A model generated the notes under the pieces. It saw nothing but the letters and a program-made list of their open reading frames with translations. It was not told the DNA's origin and made no database searches. A program made the position numbers and the translations under genes. A DNA stretch of 64,000 bases from Coix lacryma-jobi var. lacryma-jobi (taxonomy: Eukaryota; Streptophyta; Magnoliopsida; Poales; Poaceae), in the NCBI GenBank assembly GCA_009763385.1, contig CM019824.1:112548660-112612659 (forward strand), given 5' to 3'. Each line of letters starts with the position of its first letter. The first letter of the stretch is position 1. This document shows, one piece after another, positions 20,836 through 32,025 of the stretch.

Positions 20836-21304
20836 AAGTCCGCAAGCGCACGAAAGTACCGTTATATCACTTCACCCGGAAGTATTCAGGGTATCGTATT
20901 TTCCACAGAGAATGGTGTGTTGTAGCCTTCGGGTTTAGATCTCCTGGCTTAGGTAAGAAGAAGGATGACTTAGGGTAGCAAGGTTTCTCTAGCGGTAACG
21001 AGTCCTTAGGTGCTCAAACTTAACTAACGTAGCTCGCTTCGATCAACGGGTGGATACCGGTTTCCCAGTCTATGTCGATACAGCTCTACCTAGAATCCCG
21101 AACGTGGGTGGATTACGAAGGACAGACAGGGCTATCACCACCTGTACCGCCTACCTCCTCAACCATGGAGACCCAGACAACCAACCTGTAACCACTTAGC
21201 CTAAACACTGCGTTTACGCTAAGGGCCACTACTCTAACGGCGATTAGGACTTGCGCCCTCTTACTAGAGCATCCACCCAAGGGTGAACGATCGGTCCAGC
21301 AAAC
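20836..21304 (+). other. Spacer between the inverted LTR arms
   Basis: About 470 bp with AAGTCCGCAAGCGCACG and CACCCGGAAGTATTCAGGGT, sequence resembling the untranslated leader of grass gypsy elements. No gene seen. Confidence 0.45.
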
Positions 21305-22150
21305 TAAGTTAGCGAAAAGCTAGAACACAATAAGAACTTGAATACGAAGATCAACACGAACCTTAATACTCCAAATAGTATTGCAATTCGTCGAGGTACA
21401 AGCGAAGTCGTACCGGTGATTCTGGTATTCTTCTGATAATTGTAGATGTTGCACTTGAGGAAGTAGCCGACAGCTCCGACACTTCTCTGACTTGCACTCA
21501 CTCGTTCTCTCTTCTAAGTAGCTACTCTCTTGAATGAATCCTTCACAGGGTGGGATTGAAACAAACACTATTCTACAACTAAATGAATGATTGTAGAAGC
21601 TCTTGGGGCCTTCTTTTATAGTGGAGGTGCCTTGGAGGGTTGGAGATCCTCCTCTCCCCACATGGAAAGTGCAAAACCGTCATTGAAACTGACCTTCTGG
21701 GTACATTGAACGCGGACGACCTCGATAACCGACATGAGGAAGGCGGTAATGAGCCCACGACCAAAGATGGGGGCGAGAGGTGCACTTGGTGGGGTGCGAC
21801 CGCACCCCTGGTGGCCCCTCTCTTGCCCGGTTGCTCTAGTGGGTCGTGAGGTGTGTGGGTCGGTATTGTCAATGTTCAAGGTTGTTAGGCTTTGTTTGGA
21901 GTTTTGATGGGCTTTGAGCTCTATTTCTCTTATTTGGATGGGCCAGAAGTGCTAGGTCTTGATATATTGAATTTGGTATGCACTTTTGGCCCATCCCAAG
22001 TGTAGTTTCACCTGTGATTCCTGCAAGACAATTGATATATCCAAAAATCATGGAAGTTGTTAGTTTAAATCCTAATTCTAAGTTTTGGTTGGGAAGTGCA
22101 GGTTTAGATAAAAGTTGGCGGTATAAAATGGCGTTAAGAGCACCAACAAA
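21305..22150 (-). mobile_element. Right arm of the inverted LTR-like pair
   Basis: Read on the minus strand it starts TTGGTGCTCTTAACGCCATT, then TTATACCGCCAACTTTTATC, and ends near the TTAATACTCC/GGAGTATTAA block. It is complementary to the left arm. Together they form a 2.1 kb palindrome-like structure. Confidence 0.6.
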
Positions 22151-23090
22151 ACCCCCCACATTAGCCCTTTGCTCGTCCTCGAGTAAAGCTCAGACTAAGG
22201 TGGTTTATCTTCCTTGATTGTGAAGGACCGAAAATGCTAAAGCAAGACCAGAGTAAGGCCGCAAGACCAAACGGGGGGGGGGGTGAATGGGAGCCTAAAA
22301 ATTTCTTCGAAATTCTGGCCTCTGCCCCACAAAATCGACCCCAAAAGCTTCAGACCCAAACGTGATGCCCACGACCCTCGGAAAGAGTGTGGATGATCCC
22401 TAGGATAACAGCGAGGCACCACACAAGAGAGCAAACCAAAACTCTCAAAACTCCGAGCCAAGTTCGTGCCTAAAAGACCCACTCCCAAAGATAGAGGGCT
22501 ACGTCGGGATTCCTCCAAATACCGATGCTAACGCGTAGCAAAGATATGTAGAGAGGTTCCTAGGTGAACTCAAGGAGCAAATGAGAAGTCCGGAAACGAA
22601 GCAGAAAAGCTAGAAGAACAAACGTACTAAAACTTAACCTACAGCCGACTCCCGGACTGTCCGGACTTCAGGTCCCGGACTGTCCGCACCAGGGGGGACT
22701 GTGCGAATACATGGGTGTATGCCGAGTCTCTGAGTGATGAGTGATTGTCAACTGGGATGATGCGCATGTTCTTTGGCTTGTGTTGTGCAGGTGTCGAGCA
22801 CGGATACAGTGATCAGAGGCAAGGTGAAGGTCAAGTAGAGACATGCCGTGCCGATGGACCGAGAGTGGCGAAGGGCGGACGTGAGGCTTGGACTGAGGGA
22901 CCGGTGGCCCGAGGATCAGCTGTGGTGGCTGGCAGCCTGGGACAGCGACAAGTGAAGACTTGCGGTCATGTGTTGCTCGGGTCGAGGACCTGGGGACACG
23001 TGCCGGTGGACGGGGTGCACGGGAGGTGCATCCCCTCTACGGCGTCGGTTTGGTGGTAGAGCCAGAGAAAAACCATCGGGTGGACGGTTT

Positions 23091-23314
23091 CCAGGTTTGG
23101 GCCTCAAAACCTGGGCGCGGATGGTTTCCGAGTTTGGCCACAAAACTCGGGCTGAGGACGGTTTCCAGGTTTGGGCCTCAAAACCTGGGTGCTGCGGGTT
23201 TGCTGAGTTTGGGCCACAAAACTCAGATGCTGGTGGGCTGGTTTCCCGGTTTAGGCCTCAAAACCGGGGGGTGGCTGGAAAAGCTGGTTTCCCGGTTTGG
23301 GCCACAAAACGAGG
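23091..23314 (+). repeat. Ordered hairpin array in solo LTR (6 units)
   Basis: Units of about 24 bp, 35-40 bp apart, with stems CCAGG/CCTGG, CCGAG/CTCGG, CCAGG/CCTGG, CTGAG/CTCAG, CCCGG/CCGGG and a broken sixth (CCCGG/CGAGG). The loop region is TTTGGGCCWCAAAA in all, with one or two substitutions. The second unit is one G short. Confidence 0.9.
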
Positions 23315-24059
23315 GTGCAGAGCGAGGGCGGCACGTGGCGGCAATCAGGAGGTTGCGTCGAGGCAACGCTACGAGTTGTGCGGGCGTGGCCGTCGGATCC
23401 ACCTACCATCGAGTTGGTCCAGAATAACCCTAGGGTTTAGCTAGTTCGCTCTGTAAGTAGTTAGGGGTAGAGTGGGAATTAGGAATAATTAGAATTAGGA
23501 TAAGTAGGGGGAGACACCCACCTTCCCATCGGATCTCAGTCATTTGCTCTTTTGCTTCTAGGGTTCCTGTCTTCCCACATCCCTGCTGTAGCGAACCTGA
23601 GATCCACAGAGAAGAGAACAATACCTCTGTGCTCGTGAGATTTTGAGGAAGTGAGACCGTAATCTCACTATTGTAGCGTGTGGTAGCCACACGGTTGCAG
23701 TCTGGTGGTTGTGATTTGTGTTTTGTTCGTGTTCTTCGCGGAATCCTTTTTCTCCATGTTTTTCCCGTTGCTTGATCTCTTTGCTTGGTTCATCTTTTAC
23801 AAATCCGTTTGAACCAAGTTGTTCTAGGTCGTGAGGCACTTCTTTCCACCGAAGGAATACACCTCTACCCTCACGGTCTAGGAGATCGATCGATTTTGGT
23901 TTCGGGTCAAGCTTTTCTCCCTTCCCCCGAATTTCTTCGATTCACTGATTTGGAGATAGGATCGAGCCATGACCTCTTAGAGATAGCTCACTATCCTCCT
24001 TGTGACTCTACTCACCAAGTTTGATCCCTAGAGGATTCGTTTCGGGTGAGATCGAGTTG

Positions 24060-24372
24060 ATTCGGTGGACGAACTGTGAAATCGCGGGGTGACCGGACGC
24101 TGGCTGTTCATCGATCGGACGCTCCCTATGAGTCCGGTCGTTGAAGGCTCAGCTTGCCTGTTTCGTGACTTGACCGGACGCTGCTTCAGGGTGTGACCGG
24201 ACGCCCCTCCTTCACTGTTCATCGTGCTTGTTTTCTATTGACCGGACGCACTGTTGTTGACCGGACGCTCCTTGCCCGTGAGTCCGGTCCGGAACAGAAA
24301 GGTTCCAAATCAGGGTTTGGTCGACCGGACACGTCCGGTGATTGTTGACCAGACGCAGGGTGAGTCCGGTCA
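24060..24372 (+). repeat. GACCGGACGC / GTCCGGTC short palindromic repeats
   Basis: About ten copies of GACCGGACGC or its partner GTCCGGTC, irregularly spaced at 15-45 bp, in the distal half of the solo LTR. The same repeats occupy the matching place in both LTRs of element A. Confidence 0.85.
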
Positions 24373-24649
24373 GTACTGTCTCAGGCTGTTTCGTTCGCAG
24401 TTCGCTCGCTCGTTGTCGGATTTGGTTTCCGTCTTTTGCGTTGGCTTTCTAGAGTTGTGTAGTGTCCCGCTGTGCTTCTGGGAAGCATCCACCCTACATC
24501 TAGGGTCATGGACATTAGCAAGCTCTAGGGTTTGTCTTTCGGGTGATTCTCGGGACAGTGGCTACTAGTTTCCGAAAGGAAATTTTGAAGCTCCCATTCA
24601 CCCCCCCTCTGGTCGCTTTCTGGTTGCATTCTCGGTCCTTCAGACTGTC

Positions 24650-24860
24650 CGCGAATTCCTAGCGGACTGTCCGCCGGCTACAAAGAACAAACAGCAACTC
24701 TGCTGATCCCTCTCTGCGCGACTCGCGGACTGTACGCGGTTCCTTCCCGGACTGTCCGCCGGTCAAATTGACCGTGAGCAGTGCGCGCTGCGCTTATTCT
24801 GGTCTGGCCGAGCCTGATGGCCGGACAGTCCGCGACCAAGGGGCGGACAGTCCGCCACTG
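24650..24860 (-). repeat. CGGACTGTCCG palindromes in the element C LTR
   Basis: Several copies of CGGACTGTCCG or CGGACAGTCCG, a 5-bp inverted repeat with one central base; more lie at 22660-22690 on the other side of the solo LTR. Confidence 0.88.
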
Positions 24861-25721
24861 CCCAGAATGCCCAAAAACGCCACAGGACAAAACCAAAATC
24901 GATTGGGTCTTCACCAAATCGAACGGGGCTGCAACCAAACTTCTCCCAAGTGTTCTTCTACGTGCTGGGAAGCTAATCCTAGGATATCATTGCTTCAACC
25001 CAACTAATCCATGAGAAATCCGAAGAACACTAGAACAGGGGAAGAAAGAAGAACAAAAATGATTTCGAGCCGATCTACTTGTTCGTGAGGGTAGAGATGA
25101 ATTCCTTCAGTGGAAATGTTCTCCTCACTTCAAAGAACAAGTTGATTCAAACGGAATCGCAAAAGACGCAGCGTAGAGGGAGATCGAGTGAAGGGAAAAT
25201 CGTGGAGAAACGAAGAACGCGAAGAAGAAATTCAAAACGCGAATTCAACCACGAATTTGATCCTTGGATTCAGAGGAATGGATGATTGATTAAGCACTCG
25301 GTGTCGGGCTACAAGCCACTCCTAGCAACACAAAGCTTGGATGGCAAAAAGCTCAAGAACAAGAGCCAACTCTCCTCTAACCCTAGCCTTCTCTCACAAG
25401 CACAAAATGAGAGAGACACCGTCCAAGGATGGGCTGCCCTAACCAGCCCCCTCCATATATATAGGTGCACGTCCGAAGACCAAAACGCCCTCTCATGAAG
25501 CACTGACCCAAATACCCCCTTGAGGGTAAAACCGTCCAACTCAGTCATTTTCCATCTGACGGCCACACGCCTTCTCATCCTTCGCTTCGCCTCGACACAA
25601 GCTCTAGGATGCCACCACGTACCATCACCGTCGACCACCGCGCCTTCCTCACCGATAGCTTCGCCGCAACGCAAGCTTCTCAGTGCCACCACGCATCGAC
25701 CGTTCCGTATAGGAACCTCCG

Positions 25722-25961
25722 CCCGGTTTTGAGGCCCAAACCGGTAAACCCGCCAGCCCAGGTTTTGAGGACCAAACCTGGCAAATCGTCCACCCCGAGT
25801 TTTGAGGCCCAAACTCGGAAACCGCGAGCCCAGGTTTTGAGGCCCAAACCTGGAAACCATCCTCGCCGAGTTTTGAGGCCCAAACTCGGAAACCCACCAC
25901 CCCGAGTTTTGTGGCCTAAACTTGGAAACCGTCGAGGGTAGCTTTTTGAGGCTCAGCTACC
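25722..25961 (-). repeat. Ordered hairpin array in element C 3' LTR (7 units)
   Basis: Seven units around the shared centre TTTTGWGGCC. Stems in + order: CCGG/CCGG, CCAGG/CCTGG, CCGAG/CTCGG, CCAGG/CCTGG, CCGAG/CTCGG, CCGAG/CTTGG (one mismatch) and GGTAGCT/AGCTACC. The last has a fully different stem but the same kind of centre. Confidence 0.9.
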
Positions 25962-26579
25962 GAACCCGCACCGTAGATGAGATGTGGTTCGCACACCCCG
26001 ACCACCGGCACCGATGTCGATGCGTGTCCAGCCTCCACGCCGGGCACAACGCCTTCGCCTTCCTTCTTGACTCGGCCGACGACACTTGCGCCGCATGCAA
26101 GCCCGTGTCCGACCTCCCGCCAAGTGCCACGACGCCATCGTCTTCCTCCCGACTTGGCCGATGCATCGCACATCCCCATGTGCTCTCGCGCGCCGATGGC
26201 ATGTGCCAGCTACCACAGCTGGTCCTCCGACCTCATGGTCCGTCGGTTCAAGCCTCACGTCCGCCCTTCACCGCTCTGGGTACATCGGCATGGCACGTCT
26301 GCCGCACGGCACGCCCATCCTTCATCGCTCCCGGTCCATCGGCACGACACGTCTCTACTTGACCTTCACCTCGCCATCGACCACTGTATCCGAGCTCCAC
26401 ACCTGCACATCAACACAACCAAGAGACACATGTTGCACACGCACACCAACACATGAAACACCACAACTCCACACCACCGGTTAGTCATAAACATTAAGCA
26501 CATAGCGAGATAATGACTCAACCGGGAAAAGCCTCAAACCTTCCTCATCAATGTCAATCATTCATCATATATGTTCTCA

Positions 26580-28875
26580 ATCTCCCCTTGATGAATGCAT
26601 TGACTAAAAATAAAACCACAAAGGAAGGGTTTTAAGGCAAGCCTCATTCAAGTGCCCAAAAGCCAAGCAAAAGCAAACACAAGGCCACTTGATATGAGGA
26701 AGGATCATGAAAACTCCAAATAAAAGCTCTCAGTCCCGAAAGAAACGAGAAAAGCGGGCAAAGCCTCCACACAATGGAAGAGTCAAGAGAAACAAGAGTT
26801 TCATGAATCCCAAAAGGTACTCAAAAACCAATCTCAAATAAATTGTCAAACAATCATCACAAAAGAAACCAAGGTTCTTATCAACTTGGAGAGTTCTTAT
26901 CCACTTGGGTTTCGAAATTTCTCCCCTTGATGATTGAATTGACAAAAACTAAGCACAAGAGATGGTTTGAGATACCAAAACCGAAAATCTCATTCAAGTG
27001 ATCAAAAGCCATAGAAGGGCAAAGAACAAAGTCAATTGACATGAGAAGATTATCCATTCAAATGCCCAAAAAGCCATAGAAATGTTAAAGAAGGGCAATT
27101 TGAAATCAACATAACTTGGTCCCCAAAGACATGGGCAATGGCTCAACGCAGCAAAGCAAAATCTGAGCAAAACTCCATAAAAGAGAGAAAACTCAGACAA
27201 GGAGCAAAAGACTTGGTTCACAAAGACATTGGCAACGGTTCGACGCGACCAAGCCAAAAATGAGCTAGCCCTCAAGAAGAGGCAGAAAAGGGCTGAACAC
27301 CACTAGCTCAAGGCTCGATACCAATTGAGGCTGAAACAACGCATTAGAATGCAAAACTGCTAGTCCCTCAAGATAGAGGCACAGAGGCACAGACACAACT
27401 AGCTGAAGGCTCCATATCAATCGAAAATACCAATTGAAGCACATAAAAAAGCCAAACTCCCCCTAACTCAAAGCTCTCCCCAAAATGCATGACTGTCCCA
27501 TTTGTGCCAACACACAAGCTCCCCCTTGCAAACAGCTTCTCCCCCTTGACAAAAGGGAACATGCTGAGGGGTTTTAACATTTCTCACAAAGTTGACACAA
27601 ACACAAGATAAGTCATCAACCAAAAGCATATGGGGGCAATGAAAAGCATTGAAAGTGACCACAAAGTGTATTGGAGCTGGGGGTATGTACAGTAATCTAA
27701 AAATGCATGATATGCACAATGCAACAGCTTCAAGTGTATAGCAATCAGAATGAAAAGATGCTCAAAAGGTGCTGCCCTAAAATGTAGCACCCAATACAAA
27801 TGCTAGCAAAGGCTCAAACTGATCAAATGAATACGAAATATGAACAATAGAGTATATGAGCAGTTTTAAGCCATTCAAAAGGAGTTCACCACTAAAATAG
27901 CACTTAGCATGAATAGACAGGAAATCAACCAAGTGCTAACTCAAGTATACAAGGTGAACTACACCTAGCAAAGTTCAATCATCATGCCATAGAATGAAGC
28001 ATAGACTTGTGTCATTATCAAATTTTATCGGAATTTGCAGCGGTATTAACACAAGTTCAAATTAAAAGCATGTGATTGCGAGAGGTTGAAAGCATGGTCA
28101 TTGCCTAACTTTTCAACCGGGCTAAGCCTATGCAAGAAAAGCAATCGGAAGCTTAAAGCACCGGTTTCAGTCTTACAGTACACGACTCAAGTTTAACTCA
28201 AAAGTGCAATGAGAAACAGTCTCGATACCGTGAGGTGCTGACACATACAATCCCATCTCGATCTTTTCATTTCACTTAGACTTGCTTCAAATTTTAAGCA
28301 CAAGGTAAACATGAACAAACCAAGCAAGTGAATGACTCAGTGCAAGAGACATAGCAACCTAGCATACAAAAGATAGCACAAGTGATCTCAACACATCCTA
28401 CCCATGCTAGTTGCCACTCTCAATGGTGAACAAATTAAATATTTCATAGTTGATTAGTCAAGTTCACCATTTGCAAAAAAAAGCTTGCTCATAATATGTA
28501 TCAAGTGATCAAAAAGAGCCTAAGCTACAAGCATCATCATGAATCAATAGGGCATACCAAAAAGCGCATAGTCTCATTCTCATTAATATATACATGAAGC
28601 TCTAAAATGCAAGATATATGATGAAATGAATGCAAAAGCTAGTCTATCAAAGACAAAGCAAAACTAGCCTAAAAAGGAAAAACCCAAAACAAAAGGGTAT
28701 CAGAGAAGTCCAATTAAGATACAACAAGCAAAATGCTTCCCCAACTAAAAGGGAAACACACACCAAACTCACAAATAAAGAGCCAAGAAACGCTCAAGCG
28801 ACAGTCAGCAAAATCCACATCGAAAAGACCACACAACAACAAGAGGTCAAGGAAGAAGAGTACCAAAACCCGAAC
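26580..28875 (-). promoter_or_regulatory. Element C 3' internal untranslated region with repeated polypurine tracts
   Basis: On the minus strand, AAGGGGAGAT lies directly before the LTR (26580-26589), and further purine tracts occur near 26921-26929, 27457-27463, 27512-27520 and 27539-27547. No coding domain is visible in this 2.3 kb. Multiple tracts are a Sirevirus trait. Confidence 0.7.
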
Positions 28876-29157
28876 TCAGAAGTGTGTCGGAGGTACCTTA
28901 TGAAGCGCATGACTGCCTACTGGTGTGATACCCGAGGGGACGCCTGAATCTGCTGAACTCCGGGGCGCCTGCCTCGCCGAAGTCGTCTCCCCCTCGCCTG
29001 ATGCTGTCGCTCCCACAGGTGCAGCTTGTGCTTGCTGGAGAGCTGCTCGAACGGAACCCCAAGTCATGGAAGAAGTGGGATCGGGTCCGTGAGCTGAAAT
29101 GCCCTCTCCAAGCTCCTGTTCTCCTGCAAGCTCAAAGACAGAAGAAACACAAGGCAT
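28876..29157 (-). pseudogene. Remnant of the integrase-RT linker in element C
   Basis: A 93-codon frame is rich in Ala, Pro, Ser and Glu. It contains GEGETTSARQAPR, which matches the linker of element G (GEVTSAREAPRHIQ) that lies between integrase and reverse transcriptase. It is the only trace of pol between gag and the polypurine tracts, so pol was lost by deletion on both sides of it. Confidence 0.5.
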
Positions 29158-29918
29158 TGCCTCGTCCAGTGTGACCTCAAGGTCTCCACAAAGCGGTTAT
29201 TTACACAAAAGCATAAGGTAAGCTCTCAACAAAAAGAGGTCTACCTATGAATGATACCGCAAGGAGATCTGAACTCAACTAGTCAAAACTACCATGCAAC
29301 AGGATAAAGCACTGTATAGCAAAATGCAGCCTAAAGACATGATCAACCCAAACACAGCCTAAACCTCAACACATGCTACAATGCAAGATAATGATAGTAA
29401 TAGATCCAAAAGCATGTAACATGATAAAATGTGGAAAGGCTAGTGCTCAAAAAATCATATTAACAGGGTACATGTAGCTAACCAAAACTAGCACCTGACA
29501 AGTGACACCTAATGAACATCATACCACTACAAATAAAGCTCATGGAGAAGTATGGTAAAGCATGGCACAGAGTTCATGAGGATCACAAACTAGCATGAAA
29601 AGTGGATTAACCACCAAAGCTGTACACAAAACTAGCATGACATGATATACAAGATAGTACATGCTAGACTAAAACAAAACATGATACAAAAGAAAATGTA
29701 CATGCAAAAACTATACAAGTGAGAACATGACAGTCCATCTCATACCACAAGAAATAGCACATGGATGTACAAGGTATGAGTATATAAGAAAGCTCACGAA
29801 GCTGCAAAAGCCTCTTTGGAGGCAAATCTAAGCGGGGCATAGAGAACCATCAACTCTTGATCACATCTAAAAGATCAAGCTCCATTAGGCGCATGTTCTC
29901 CACCCCGCGTCCTCATAT
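29158..29918. other. Noncoding interval inside element C
   Basis: AT-rich sequence between gag and the linker remnant, with no domain recognised on either strand. Confidence 0.5.
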
Positions 29919-31818
29919 CTACACACAAGAGGACAAAGTAACCCGAGTCTTGGATCCCGAAGGGTTAGCAAGCATGTACTTGGGAACCCAAGACTTGGTC
30001 ACAAAACTCAACTTATCTTGTGGGTTAGCATGATGCAAATGTTGGTTCAAATGCAATTGTGAAACACCCTTGGAAGCATTCCTCAAAAGGACAACTCGAG
30101 GAGAAGAACGAGTCATAGCACGGGAAAAGAGGCAAACATCTTCCAAGGTTTTTGTAGAAGAACCAATAGAAGCACCATGAAAAGCATGACGTGGACCAAT
30201 ACAAGAAGCATTAGAAGCATGTCCACGACCATGACCTAACCCACTAGAAAAGGAGTCATAAAACCCTTCAACAAAGAGGGGCTTCTTACTAGGAGCACAA
30301 GCGTTCATACCATGAGAAGGGCTATGAACCACCGTCTTCCTAGAAGAGCGAGCTTGGCGCAAACGTTTGGCACGCCGATAGCAAAAGCTTTCTTGATGCC
30401 CATCTTTCTCACAGAAAGAGCAATGGTACAAAGGCCTACTAGAAGGCACACCATTCTCGGATAAGTGAGAAGTCCCTTGGGACTTAGAACAAGGAGCATC
30501 AACAACCAACTTGGTGCCAACACTAGGAGCACACGTGCCATGGGAAAGGCTACGTGGCTTCCTAAAAGCCTTAGCTCGAATACGCCGCTCGTGCTTGACA
30601 CGACGAAAACAAAAATCGAGCGAATGTCCATCCTTCTTGCAAAAGGTTCAATGGAAAACCGGATTGGGAGCACGAGTCCCAAAAATATGAGAAGCACCCT
30701 TGTCAAGAGAAGTCCCTTGGACATCACTCGAAGAAACAACAAGGTTAGGAGTAGCTATGAAAGAGCTATCCGAAACATTGGCACAAGTGGTAACGTCAAA
30801 AGACTCACGCGCAGAACAAGAACTCAACTCCGGTTGCAAAGATGCAAACTCAGAAATATCAACATCGGAGTTGGAAGAAATGCGTGACTCAAATGACTTA
30901 GCACAAAGGCTCTTACATCTTTTGGCCAAAACCTCATTTTCAAACATGAGGCGATCACAAGTACCACAAGGAGTGTTTCTTAAGTTTTCCATCTCCTTTT
31001 CAATGCACTCGGCATATGTGGTACGCAAGAGCTCAATCTCCTTCTCAAGGTTGGCACTCATATCATTGTGCTCAACCAACTTAGCGCTCATATCATCGCG
31101 CAAAGCTTTCAAAACAAAAACTTCTTTTTCTAAATCAATGCATGATGTGCACATGAAATCGGTGGAAGAAACATCACCATTCACATCACACAAAGAATCA
31201 TGAATAGCACAAGAAGTAAGGCAAGCATTTTTATTTAAAGAGCATGAGCTACAAGGCCTAGAATTTAATTCAACAATTTCAACCCTAGCATGCTCAAGTT
31301 CATCTAAACATGTGGTGTGAGTCAATCTTAATTCATCAATTTTAGTACACAAAGACTCACAATAAACACATGGTAACAAAGCATTTTACTTAAGCAAGGC
31401 TAATTCAGTTTTAGCACAATCAAGGTCCTTGCGCAAGTCAATGCAAACTAAACATGGTTTGGAAGCATTTGATTTCAACAATTCATTCTCAGATTTTAAG
31501 CTAGCAAGAGAAAAACCTAGCTCATCATTCTTCCTAACCATGTCATTACAAGAGGTGCAAGGCAAAGAGGCACTAGACTTCAACCTAGCAATGGAGCATT
31601 TCAACCTTTCTACACAAGGTATCACAAAGATCATCATTCCTAGAGAATGCCTCATAAAGATTGTGCAAGGTCACAAGACCTCGAGCAAGTGTACCTTTCT
31701 TGGCCTTGCCAAGTTGATGTAGAAGATCCTCTGGTGAAAGTTCATCATCACATAGAAGATTCAACAACTCATTCTCCTCGCGATCCCTCTCATCAACTGC
31801 ACTCCTCCTTCTTCCCAA
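29919..31818 (-). pseudogene. gag: gag of element C, with CxxC/coiled-coil modules and two zinc knuckles
   Basis: The ATG at 31818 starts an acidic N terminus. Frames then change near 31590 (into the 31655-31386 ORF); a TAA at 31386 separates this from 31379-30648, which is in the same frame. Across the middle there are at least six CxxC motifs, each followed by a heptad-like helix (PCTSC, PCLVC, PCVYC, PCSSC, MCTSC, PCGTC), about 35-45 residues apart. Then come two CX2CX4HX4C knuckles: the first (about 30645-30605, FCKKDGHSLDFC) has its first Cys replaced by a TGA stop, and the second (30424-30383, CSFCEKDGHQESFC) is intact. The end, SWVPKYMLANP, corresponds to the block just before protease in related elements. 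I see no UBN2-type N-terminal domain, unlike the Gag of A, D, E and G. Confidence 0.65.
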
Positions 31819-32005
31819 GATGTTGTCCTTGGAAACATTCCAACCTAAAGACAGACATACTAGAAGAACTTGGTGCCACTTCTAAAAGCACCGTTAGTGT
31901 TAGCCAAACAAAAGCTTAAACACCTCGACGAGCAAAGTCGGAAACACAACCGCTCTCAAAAGGTCACCTTTGCGGATCCAGAACCGGTTAAGGTAGAGAG
32001 ATCCT

Positions 32006-32023
32006 TAACTGACTCCGATACCA
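32006..32023 (-). promoter_or_regulatory. Primer-binding site of element C
   Basis: Minus strand TGGTATCGGAGTCAGTTA, 2 nt from the 5' LTR end, resembles the complement of the 3' end of plant initiator tRNA-Met (TGGTATCAGAGCCAGGTT). Confidence 0.75.
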
Positions 32024-32025
32024 AT

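Larger units (their letters stand above)
22702..24642 (+). mobile_element. Solo LTR (element A family) inserted in the element C LTR
   Basis: It starts TGCGAATACATGGGTG, ends TCTCGGTCCTTCA, and is 1941 bp. It is flanked by perfect duplications GACTG (22697-22701 and 24643-24647). Removing it and one duplication restores the element C LTR as seen in the intact copy near 32490. It carries the six-hairpin array (23091-23314) and GACCGGACGC repeats (about 24060-24370). No internal region remains, so it arose by LTR-LTR recombination after insertion. Confidence 0.93.
22221..26579 (-). mobile_element. 3' LTR of element C (split by a solo LTR)
   Basis: The minus-strand LTR runs from TGAGAACATATATGATG at 26579 down to GGTCCTTCA at 22221. 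Without the nested 1946 bp it is about 2.41 kb. It contains the hairpin array at 25722-25961, CCTATATATATGG as a possible TATA box near 25450-25462, CGGACTGTCCG palindromes at 22660-22690 and 24650-24860, and a run of 11 G near 22271-22281. Confidence 0.85.

Noticed and set aside
22960..23444. Long frames with repeated VWASKPG / LGLKTRG peptides in the LTRs (also near 25309-25900, 33161-33752, 36633-37152, 45654-46047, 51038-51415)
   Set aside because: The peptide repeats are translations of the hairpin arrays in several frames on both strands; no start context, domain or conservation of one frame supports a protein.
25722..25961. Hairpin array considered as a CRISPR-like repeat array
   Set aside because: Units are self-complementary with variable stems and there are no unique spacers of constant length; eukaryotic LTR context and no cas genes.
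25922..26484. Overlapping 90-160 codon frames on both strands (His/Pro/Ser-rich), repeated at 33774-34336
   Set aside because: They lie inside the two LTRs of element C, are GC-rich chance frames, and show no domain.
30465..31203. Sense-strand frames opposite element C gag
   Set aside because: They are antisense shadows of the recognisable gag on the minus strand.
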